Of a stretch of DNA of 64,000 nucleotides, positions 25,344-34,538 are shown piece by piece. Location: NCBI GenBank assembly GCA_033439295.1, contig JAVTLE010000003.1:682001-746000 (forward strand). The letters run 5' to 3'. Below the pieces are notes generated by a model. It saw only the letters and a list, made by a program, of their open reading frames with translations. It did no database searches and was not told where the DNA came from. The first letter of the stretch is position 1, and the number at the start of each line of letters is the position of its first letter. A program made the position numbers and the translations under genes. Origin of the DNA: Deuterostichococcus epilithicus. Taxonomy: Eukaryota > Chlorophyta > Trebouxiophyceae > Prasiolales > Stichococcaceae.

Positions 25344-27397
25344 ATGCCCCTGCAGCAGCTGCATTGCCAGTTCCATGCGCACCCGGCGGCGGCTGCGCGC
25401 CATGGTGACAGACCGCAGCACCAATGCAGCGCCAGATGCTCAGGCGTGACTTTCAGGCCACACATGCTTGCTGCAAGCGATTCGTGCGGCTATTGTTGCT
25501 TTCTCGTTTTAAGCAACTATGGGCATCCACAGCCATTGACAGCCCTTGCCGGAGTGACTGCAGGTCTGGGGGGCTGGCCTCGCCGTGCGGCGTGCAAACC
25601 AACTAGGCATCATAATGGTGGCCTGCGGATGGCCTCCAGCAGCCACTTCTTTGCTGCTGCTGCTGCAGCTGCACCAGGCAAGCGGCCCACATCCGGCACT
25701 TGCACATAGCTTCACGTGCGGCTGCGTCGTTGGCGTGACACGCACGCCGTAGCCACTGCACAACTTGTGATGCCCGAGTGCAATTATACGAGGTCCTGGA
25801 ACGGCAATGATGATGTGCTACTGCTTCGACGCTGCACTCATGCGCACTGGCCCGCAGACGGCAGCAGGACATCCGACGGCGGCGCTGCCCCTCTGGACCC
25901 CAGTCGGTCGGAGGCGAACGGAGCAGCAACGCCGGCACTTGAGTGGGTGGAGGTGGGCCTGATTCGGTCGGCGCATGGCCTCCGCGGCGAGATGAAGGTG
26001 GAGCCTCTGACAGACTCGCCAGAGGAGCGGCTCGGCACATCAGGCACACGGTGAGCGGTTCTGTGTGGGCTGGAATGTCTTTCCGTGACGCTTCGCCCCT
26101 CTCACACGCAGAGACCGGGGGCGGTCGGCAGCATCCCAGATTGTCGTACTGCGGATGAATCCTGCAGCAATCATTGGTGTTGCCGCCGGCTGCATGCCGG
26201 GCCTTCTGACAAGGTAATTGGGAATCCCCGCCCGACTAGCGCATAGGAGAGAAGGCAGATCGCCTCAACCTTGCTTGATGATCATCTGAACTGGCGCAGG
26301 TGGTTGCAGCAGCCAGAGACCGCCGGCCGCCGGCAGAACCTGCCGCCGCCCACGGAAGTCCAAATTCAAGCGGGCAGGTCGACCATCAGCAAGGTGACAT
26401 GCCGCCGCCCTGTATGCAACACAGAGGCCTTTCACATNTGGGCTGTTTGCGACTGCGCTGGAGAGGGGGGGAGAGAAACCTCAATAGCGATGACGGAGGG
26501 ACCTCAGCATGAGTTACGAAAGTGAGGGCTGCGAACGTGATCGGGCGACCCTGCACCGCATTTTGAACCCGTGCAGGGCAACGAGGTGTGGCTCGTGAAG
26601 CTGGCGGGCACGGACTCCCCCGAGGCGGTTGACCTGCTGCGGGGGTGTAAGCTGCTGATCCGGCCCACCGACCGCGCGCCACTAGAGGACGAGGACGAGT
26701 TTTATGCCCAGGTGGGTTTGCGCGCTTGAGGGTTGCTTGCCTTTCCTCCTTATCCTTGGCTCAGTCCTGGTCGGCACGCAGCCCTCCGCGAGTGCTGCAG
26801 CGATGTGAGCATGGGAGCAGATACACGACTCTGTGCATCACGCGCCTCCGGGAACATGCTCACACAGCCTCTGACCCTACTACGCTGTGTCTTGGCGGTA
26901 GGACCTGGTGGGCATGGCAGTCGTGCAACAGGGCAGCGAGGAGGCCCTTGGCAAGGTCTTGGACATCTATGACGGCACAGGTGCGATGCCCTGAGCGCCT
27001 CGCAGGCCGCACCTCCTGGCGCCGCTAAAGGATCCCTGTCCGAGCACCTTGCGCTGCAGCTCATTGTAATGCGTCCTCCTTGGCAAGCGAACCTCCATGT
27101 TGAACTGTTTCTGTTGGGCGTGAAACATGCAGTGCAGCAGTGGCCGAGGAGCGACCCTAAACCCAGTTTTGATGCCGTCCCGGTGCAGGCACCCACGATG
27201 TCCTGCGAATTTTGCTGGAGGCGGCAGATCCCAGTGACGCGCGCACGGTGCTGGTGCCTTTCGTCAAGGACATCGTGCCGGCCATCGACCTGCAGCGGCG
27301 GGTTATGACGATCGCGCCACCGGAGGGCCTGTTCGACATCAGCGTGCCGGCGAGGCGGAAGCGGAAGAACCCGCGCAACAAGCCGCCAAAGCTTTGA
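25344..27397 (+). CDS. RIMM: RimM-like 16S rRNA processing factor, probably plastid-targeted
   Basis: RimM binds S19 and assists 30S head maturation in bacteria and plastids. The short first exon (MPLQQLHCQFHAHPAAAARH, 25344-~25403) looks like a transit-peptide start and joins in phase to DGSRTSDGGAAP (25855). The RimM core follows: WVEVGLIRSAHGLRGEMKV and LTDSPEERL (25945-26050). The next exon gives RWLQQPETAGRRQNLPPP (~26300), then VWLVKLAGTDSPEAVDLLRG (~26590), DEDEFYAQ, DLVGMAVV with LGKVLDIYDGTG (~26900), and the PRC-barrel end LVPFVKDIVPAIDLQRRVM (~27250). The basic tail ends NPRNKPPKL at 27397. The EEFYAQDLVG core, as in bacteria, makes the call secure. The intron at 25404-25854 is long and could hide a further exon. 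Confidence 0.9.
26108..26137 (+). repeat. Echo of the RimM exon that starts near 26301
   Basis: CAGAGACCGGGGGCGGTCGGCAG inside the intron resembles CAGAGACCGCCGGCCGCCGGCAG of the true exon at 26314-26336, about 204 bp downstream. Roughly 21 of 27 aligned bases agree. The copy follows a GCAG that could serve as an acceptor. This is weaker than the other echoes. Confidence 0.5.
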
Positions 27398-27520
27398 TCG
27401 GAGGCTGCGGTTGTGAACGGCAGGAATGCAAGTTGTGAGGCCGCGCACGAACGTCAGCCATTGCCAACGCAAATTGCCCGATTCGAACATGCGACAGCAG
27501 GTCAGGGGCCCGTCAATATG
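27398..27520. other. Short convergent spacer
   Basis: Only 123 bp separate the RimM stop from the stop of the minus-strand gene, so the 3' untranslated regions probably overlap. Confidence 0.5.
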
Positions 27521-29438
27521 TCATTCTGCTATCCTCTCTTTCTTTCGTTTGTGAGTCTTGCCGTCCTTTCCGGCCTTCAGCTTCTGCTTGGCCTTTTTCT
27601 TCTTCTCTCTTTTCCTCGCCTTCTGCGCCGCAGCTATGGCCGCCGCTGCTGCGTCCAGCGCTGCGGTAGAAGGCTGCCGGCGCTGCACTTGTGCCGCTGC
27701 TTCGCTTTCCTGCCGCCGCCGCACCCACTCCGGCACGTCGGGTCCTTGCCTCGGCCTCGGTGCTACTGACGGCTCCTCGTCATCCTCACGGAAGCCTGCA
27801 GCATATGAGACCAGGCTTTGCCTCAGCAACCAGGCAGTGAGAAGGGCAGCATCGCTCGCTTGCGAAGCACTTCAGTTTGCCCCTGCTGTGGCCCGCCAAG
27901 GTTGTCAGGGAACACAGGGTGCAGAATGGAGAAGCAGCTCCTTAGACGCTGGCAAGTCCTGATGCGATGCGAAGGCAGGCAGCGCACCCTGGGAGGGTGG
28001 CAGGAAGGGGCCCGGCTCGTCGGCGCGGGAGCCGATCGCGCCGCGGCCTTTCACGCGCTTGCGGGCCAGCAGGTCCAGCACCTCCAGCTCCCCCAAACCC
28101 TGCATGAACAACACTGTCGTCATGCACAAGGTTTATGCAACTGGGTTGATGACAGCTGATCAGCAGGACAGGTGTGGCATCTCTAGCTCCCCGTAGCCCC
28201 GCTCCACCTGAACAACAGGTGTCAGAAGGAAAAGTTGGGTAATCAGGCAGATGGCAGCTGATCGGACCGAGGGGTCCAGCAGCTCGAGATCCCCCAGCTG
28301 CAACACCTGGACAACATCATGTGAGACCGGATGAATGAGAGACAGCAACAGCATGCAGAAGAGAGAGCATATATCAGGTTGAGGCACAGCTGAGCAGCAC
28401 GTCCAGCTCTCCCAGGCCTGCTCCTGGACGGCACTTGCGAGAGCGAATGTCAACGAAGGAAATGACAGCACATCCCCTGAGCCCTGATCCAGATGAACAC
28501 CTGGGAGAGCCAGCACGTCAGTGAGTTTGCGGCAACCGGGACAGCCCAAAAGTTTACCACTGCTGGGTCTGGACAGTGGGCGAGGCGCCAGCAAAGTGTG
28601 CCAGTCCTGTGGATCTCGTTCATGCCAAGGCTTCCGTTCCCTGGCATTGGCGCACAAACATGGAGTACAATGCCGGCTTGGCAGCCTCTTGCCAGATAGC
28701 ACGCGTCTTTTCAGGCGTTGCAACAGCAAGCAGACTGTCAGAATGGCCAGCTTACCTGCTCAGCGTCATGATGCAGCCGCGCAGGAGGCGTCCCCTCCCG
28801 GTCATCATCTGCTGCACGTTCACACAGCGGTCAGCACAGTACGGCTAGGCTCCCCCCCTACAGCTACAGCTATTCGAGGTGCAGGAGTGACTCAAGGCTC
28901 GTTTGATGCGAGGCTGCGGCGTGCCGCACCATCCGATGAATCAGCGGACGGTGATTGTGACGCCTCCTGCGAGCGCCGCCGCCGCTTTCGGTGGGCCTGC
29001 CACAACTCCGCTTCCTGTGTCCTGCGGTTGGCTGGGCCAGGGCAAAGGGCGTCATCAGACACCACTGTCTGTCGGCCGGTGGCAGTTGACAGTCGTTGAT
29101 AGGAAAGGGCGCCGCAGAGCAATAAGTGCTGGCAGTCTCACAGCTTTGCACGCCGCGTATCGTCGATTTCAGGAACCGCTCGTTGAGGCGCTCGCGCTGC
29201 ACGGGGCGCTGCAGGTACGCTGTGACCCCCTTGTCTGCGGCATTGCAGGAGATGCCGGTGAGCAGAGCGCAGGGCGAAGTACGCCATCATGGAAGCGACA
29301 TGATTCAAACCGCTATGCAGCAGCCGCACCAAGAGCCGCCTCGGTCAGCTGCTGCACGTCTCGTTGAATGAGCTCCGCCAATACTGCCTCGCTGACTTCA
29401 TTGACCCTCTTCACTGCTTTCGCATACGCCTGCGCCAT
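27521..29438 (-). CDS. Conserved green-lineage protein of unknown function, basic C-terminus
   Basis: The start codon at 29438 opens MAQAYAKAVKRVNEVSEAVL, then LAELIQRDVQQLTEAAL. Exon two (~29245-29150) reads RERLNERFLKSTIRGVQS, followed by RTQEAELWQAHRKRRRR (~29060) and SADSSD joined to DDDREGTPPARLHHD (~28790). After the repeat-rich intron region (28160-28530) comes GELEVLDLLARKRVKGRG and AIGSRADEPGPFLPP (~28095-28010), and a last exon ending at 27521 with a Lys-rich tail (KARKREKKKKAKQKLK). The ERFLxxT..G.QxxNR motif, and the RGRGA.GSR.DEPGP.L motif, recall an uncharacterised plant protein. The basic tail suggests a nuclear or nucleolar location. Exon boundaries between 28530 and 28110 are uncertain. 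Confidence 0.6.
28060..28530 (-). repeat. Degenerate tandem array, unit about 105 bp, 4-5 copies
   Basis: On the minus strand, CAG followed by a GGGGAGCTGGAGGTGCTGGA-like block recurs near 28100, 28205, 28310, 28425 and, weakly, 28512. Copies near 28205 and 28310 also share GATCAGCTG(T/C)CATC downstream. The copy near 28100 is the conserved coding exon (GELEVLDLL). The others are decayed and two carry stops in the corresponding frame, so they look like duplicated exon-plus-intron units. Confidence 0.7.
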
Positions 29439-29492
29439 GCTTGCTTGAGCGTACGCCTACGTGCCATACATGCTTTAGCGTACGCCTAAGCC
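29422..29492. repeat. ~28-bp tandem repeat across the start codon of the 29438 gene
   Basis: GC(A/G)TACGCCT recurs at 29422, 29449 and 29478, each in a unit of 27-29 bp that also carries a GCCAT...ATGCTT block. AGCGTACGCCTA is exact at 29448-29459 and 29477-29488. Read on the minus strand, the repeat duplicates the start-codon context into the leader and creates an upstream ATG (ATG at about 29471) that runs into a stop after a few codons. Confidence 0.75.
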
Positions 29493-29889
29493 TGCCCCGC
29501 AGCAACTCCGCTGCTCATAGTCCATCGTGCATGCTGCGGGAGTCTCAACAATATGGCCGGCCTCAGAAACACATCAACCTCACTGTGCGCCTGGATCGCT
29601 GGGAGGTGCGTGCGATTCTGAGCTGAGATGCACAACATATTGTCAAGTTCCTTCACGGCGCTTCTGTTTCTTCACGGCGCTAATCGTAGTGCTGCTTTGA
29701 ATTGCGGAGAGACTCGCACATCAACGACTGCGAGTACGCGACTGCTCTGCCGAAACCAGCTGCGAGGCTTCGCCCCCGTGTGCGGCAATCTTCAAAAACG
29801 GCCTTCTCATGACGTGCCTGCTGTGCTCGCCTGGAAGTGCCCAGGTGCAGTGATGGCTTTGCGCGGTGTAGCATCTGAAATCCGTCAGC
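29493..29889. promoter_or_regulatory. Bidirectional promoter region (unknown basic protein / DDB2)
   Basis: The two divergent start codons are 29438 (minus) and 29890 (plus). The region is AT-richer than its flanks. The decamer TTCACGGCGC occurs twice, near 29652 and 29671, as a tight direct repeat that could be a regulator site. No coding frame is supported. Confidence 0.45.
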
Positions 29890-32800
29890 ATGCCTCGCTG
29901 GGTAGTCGCAGATGACGCAGAGGCTGGCAGCAGCAGTGAGGAGGAGGAGGAGCAACATGAGCAGGAACTCAGCGAGGCAGAAGAAGCATCGGACGACGAG
30001 CAGGAGCAGAACGGCGCTCAGGCGGCGACAGCTGGGCGCTCTAAGATCAAGCTTTCACTGAAGCAGAAAAACAGCGATGTTTGCCACGTGAGTGGCAAGT
30101 CCAAAACGCCACTGTGCATGCCTGTGACCGTGGCACCTGCGCCTTGGAACAGTCGCAGATCAATTTCTCAGCTCTTCAGCTCCTGCTTGAATACGTCTCG
30201 TATCAGCAAAGGTACACGAATTTTTTAATCGCAGCTTGCCAGCCGAAACAGGGCTCAGCAGTATCGTGGCGGCGACATGACGGGGTGCCTGACCCTGCAG
30301 GTCTGCGGAAAAAGCGGGCACTCGGCGGGCTTCATCGGTGGCGGATCCGTGTACCTGGACTGCCCGAACAAGCCCTGCTACCTGTAAGCTGCCTCAGCCA
30401 CCATGTGCATGTTCGCACGCGAGCACACTCAGCTTGAGAGGAGCAGCACCAGCAACACTGCTGTCACAAACAAACAATGCTGTCCTCGTGCAGCTGCAAG
30501 CAGCCTGGCCACACGACAGCGACGTGCCCGCACCGCATCGCGCCGGAGCACGGCTGCGTGCAGGCCGCCTCTGCGGCGGAGCACAACCTGCTGGGCTCCG
30601 TGGCCAAGCGGGAGCGGGACGGCAGGCGAGTCCTTTGCTTGCACTGGAGGACGGTCGCTGCATCTCTAGCACGCTTGCCAAGTCAGCATCCAGTCCATCC
30701 TGCTGCCAGTCCAGCCTGTCACGATGCGGTCTCGGCTGCATACCGCAGGAGACGAGAAACAGCCATCCCCGAGCAGCGGTGGCAGGTTGAAGCGGCCGTG
30801 CTCAAGCTGCACAGCCGGCGATGCACTTGCTTGGAGTTCCACCCGACAAGGGTGCGCTTGATGGTGACGCGGCTGCCGCCGCTTAGGTCCCACGTCCCAA
30901 TTGTGGTGCGCTGATGAACTGCCTTGCCTCATGATGCTGAGCGCGCATCCTGATGCCGCAGGACGACATCGTGTTGAGTGGGGACAAGAAGGGACAGGTC
31001 GCCATCTGGAACTTTGAAAAGGTAAAAGTCATATTCTGGCTGTTGCTGATTCTGCTGAAGGCGCAGCGCCACGGTCCTCTGGATGCGGTAGACGACCTTG
31101 GACGGCCTTGCACAGCGAGCAATTGGCTTCGCTTCAAGGAGCTCACATACACCCAGTCGTTGAATACAATGGTTTGCGACCTTTCGGGGTACAGGTGTAT
31201 GAGCGAACAGTGTACAAGATCCACGGCGCGCTGGTCAACAACATCCGCTTCCTGCCGGGCAGCGACGACCTGTGCTGCACCGCCTCCAGCGACGGCCAAC
31301 TGAGGCTGTTCGACCTGGAGCTGGGCGAGAGCTCCGTACAGGTATGGACGGAAGGGCGGCCGCCGGCGGCCGCCCTGCTCGTCGGCTGTCGTCTCTGGCC
31401 CGCGATTGCTGTTTTTGGCTGGCGAAAGGCCTGGCCTCGCCACCTCACGGATACTGCAATGAACCTTGGAAGCTCATCGCATGTGGCCATGTGACGCCAG
31501 ATGTGGCAACGACCGCTGTGCACCCTCCCGCATAGGTGAAGCTGGACCTCAACCCCGGGGGTTGGGTTCATGGCGTTACCAGTGAGAAGACCTGGGGCAT
31601 GCTTCACGGCATGGATGTCAACCGGGAGGCCAACTTCATTCTGGTGAGCAGCTTTGGATTTGCAGCGCTTGCTGCCTGCCGTGCATGAGCCAATCTCCTT
31701 GTACTGATGCTTGCAGATGCATCCTTTGCGGAACATTCGACTTGTGAAGTCCACGGTTTCATGCATGACCCGAGCGCAGGCTTGTGCTGAGCACTCTAAA
31801 TGGCTCAGTGCAGCAACCGCATGGCCTGTGCGTAGGCGGGTGACACCCGGGGCCGGTTGAACTGCATCGACCCGCGAGCGACCAAGCCCTTTGCTCAGCC
31901 GCAGCTGCACAAGAAGGACAAGGTCAGCGCCCTGTCTCATGTGGTTTCTGCGCAGCCAGGCTTGGACCATACACTATGCGATTCCCTCTGCGCCAGAAAC
32001 ACAGCCCTTTCACCAACCGGCCGGTCATTACTGCTTACGCATAAGTAGGGCTAGCATTACGAAGGAAGCTTTCTTTCCGTTCCGCAGGTGGTCTCGGTGC
32101 AGGTCAACCCAGCAGACAGCAATCTGGTGTTGACAGCCAGCAACGACCACACGGCGCGCATCAGTGACATGCGGCGCCTGTCCAGCAGCTTCGCCTCCGG
32201 CAGCGGCGGCGGCGCATCAGGTGCCCCGGGGCTGTCGCTCAGCTGTCAGTCTGACACGGGGTTGCACTGCATGTCACCCAGCTGCAGTGTCAAGTCACTG
32301 ATTCGACGGCCTGGATATGAACGTCTCAGGTCTGGGGATCACATCCCCAGCCGGCATTCGAGCACCGCTGTCGGTTCCCTGCTCTGCCTGCATGTTCCTT
32401 AGCAGACACCAGCGGCGGTTCCCGACAGATATCCTGCCGCATGGCATGCCTTTGCTGACCCCTGTGTCCGGACGCAGCCGCAGACGACGACCCAGCGCAG
32501 CTGGCGTGCATGGAGCATCCCAAGGTGGTCAACAGCGCCTTCTTCAGCCCCCGCAGCGGCACGAAGATCCTGACCACCTGCATCGACAACAGGTGCGCTG
32601 CGGCGGGTCCTGGCAATGACTGTGCTGTGCATCATGGGAATGACCGCGGTGCGGCTGAATTCACATCCCTGCTGTCGCCTCCATGCACATGGCTATGTGG
32701 CGCCGCATGTGCACCGGCCAGACCACTCTTGCCTCACCAGCCTGTGCGCTTGCACTGCTAGGGCGTTCGCATCATGCGCAGGTTGCGGGTGTGGGACAGC

Positions 32801-34031
32801 CTCTACCGCGCGAACGACCCGGCGGACCGTGAGATCGTGCACAGCCACGACTTCAACAGGTATCTGACGCCCTTCCGGGCGGAATGGGACGCCAAGGACC
32901 CCTTCGAACGGGTGACCGTGGTCGGCAGGTGCGCCCCTCACCGGGATCTGCCTCCCATTCGCTGTGCTTCCCCCTCTGCGGCGCCCCAGCCTGTCAAGTA
33001 GCGCACTCGAACTGCCCATCGACACTGCAAGGGACCAGGTAGCGCGCATGAACGGGCGAGCAAGAGGCGCTTAGCCGCTGACACATGCCCCTGACTGCGT
33101 TCGTCACCAGCGACCGTGCCAAAGTCGCGACGGCTCCAATGGGAAGCCAGCGGCGCCGCGCCTCAGGTACATCAGCCATGATGGTGATGGGCGTTGCAAA
33201 GGGCGTTACTGGTGCCTCCAGAATCCAGAAACGTCAGCAAGGACTACGACAGCGCTGACAGGGAGGAGTGCTGCAATTCCAGGTACATCAGCGAGGACTT
33301 TGACGGCGTGGCGTTGCACCCGATCGACCTGTACGATGTGTCTACTGGGCGGCTGCTGGGCCAGCTGACGGACGCCAATCTGACCACCATCTGCCCGGTG
33401 CGTGCACCTGGCGCCCCCACAAAGCTTGGTTCGACATCGAGGAACGAGCGGCCGCGCCCCGAGACAAGCGCCTTCTTGAGCGATCGAGAAACGCAGCTGC
33501 GCTGGCCGGCGCCCATCTGTCATGCCAACTCCGAGTCGCTCACTTCCCCAAGGGGTCTCGCCTCTGCCTTGCCTCACCCCATGTGCGTGTGCACAGGTGA
33601 ACAAGCCCCACCCGAGGCAGGACGTCATAGTCAGCGGCTCCTCCCGCTCGCTGTACGCTTGGCGACCCAAGCCAGCAGGTGTGCCGCGCTCTGGTGTATC
33701 TGTCGTTGTGGAAAGAGCTGTGTACACGTGATTTGCGCCAGTATCAGTCTAACGCTGCTGCTTCGCCTCAAGTGATGGTGCTCATATGCACAAGGCACAT
33801 CTCACGAATGCTAGCAAATTGAACGCATGCTGCTTGTCTTGAGCAGACGAGGAGCGGGAGCAGGTGCAGACAGCGGCGGCAGAAAAGCGGCGGGAGGAGA
33901 TGGGGCCTTTCCGGCTGGACGGCGCCGGCGGCTACCTGTTCTTCGATGCCGACGACGCGGCGACTGAGAAGAAGAAGCGCAAGGCGAGCGGGGCGGCCGG
34001 GACTCCTGCCAAGGGCGGCAAGAAGAAATGA
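29890..34031 (+). CDS. DDB2: DNA damage-binding protein 2 (DDB2), plant type
   Basis: DDB2 is the lesion-recognising WD40 subunit of UV-DDB, working with DDB1-CUL4 in nucleotide-excision repair. An acidic N-terminus (29890) leads to two zinc knuckles: CHVCGKSGH (spliced at ~30088/30301) and CYLCKQPGHTTATC (~30373/30490), as in plant DDB2. The propeller follows: EAAVLKLHSRRCTCLEFHPT (~30790), IVLSGDKKGQVAIWNFEK (~30965), ALVNNIRFLPGSDDLCCTAS (~31230), GWVHGVTSEKTWGMLHGMD (~31560), ASNDHTARISDMRRL (~32140), KVVNSAFFSPRSGTKILTTC (~32520), RVWDSLYRAND with HDFNRYLTPFRAEWDAKDPF (~32790-32900), YISEDFDGVALHPIDLYD (~33283) and SGSSRSLYAWRPKPA (~33633). A Lys-rich tail ends at 34031. One intron uses a GC donor at 30626 (phase-checked). 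The DWD-box Trp is Ser here (ISDMRR). Confidence 0.93.
33161..33262 (+). repeat. Two echoes of the DDB2 exon starting at 33282
   Basis: CAGGTACATCAGC of the true exon edge (33280-33292) is repeated exactly at 33164-33176, where it is followed after a degenerate stretch by GGCGTTGCA, also present in the exon. A second, weaker copy lies at 33223-33259 (TCCAG....TCAGC.AGGACT). Both lie in the intron upstream of the exon, at offsets of about 116 and 57 bp. Confidence 0.75.
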
Positions 34032-34538
34032 CGCTGGCTGCCTGGCTCCGTTGGTGTGGCGTCGCGTCGTCGGCGCGAGCGAGCGCTAATTCTATTTTTG
34101 GGGTCCCGCCGTTCGGGCTTCTGACCAGATTCTTTTGCGGTGATGATTTTGCGGTGGTGTACATCATGATTTTTGCGCTGAAAGTGGCAAAACCCTGCCA
34201 GCCAGATCTCTCTCGGTCACAGGCTCACAGCCACGTGCGAGTGTCGAGGCGCTGGATCTTGACTGAACGTTGGCCAAGCGTGCTTTGGTGATTCAAGACA
34301 TCGAGCAGACGCTCTCAATCCATCGTGCGGTCTCGTGGAGGTTGAAGCAACGCATTGGTCAAGTGCACCGATCGCTGGTGCAACTCGTGTACGCACCTTC
34401 CAGTGGTGAGCAATTCCAATCGGCCTTGGAGTTGAGTGATACTCGGCGATCGAACGCTGCATCAGCGGCTCGACTGCACCATTGGCCCTTGCGATCACTT
34501 AACCTCGGTTGTGACCTAGACCTACAAGCAGTTTGAGG
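34032..34538. other. Intergenic region between DDB2 and the deaminase
   Basis: This 507-bp stretch holds the DDB2 3' end and the deaminase promoter. Both genes run on the plus strand. No conserved frame or RNA gene is evident. Confidence 0.5.
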
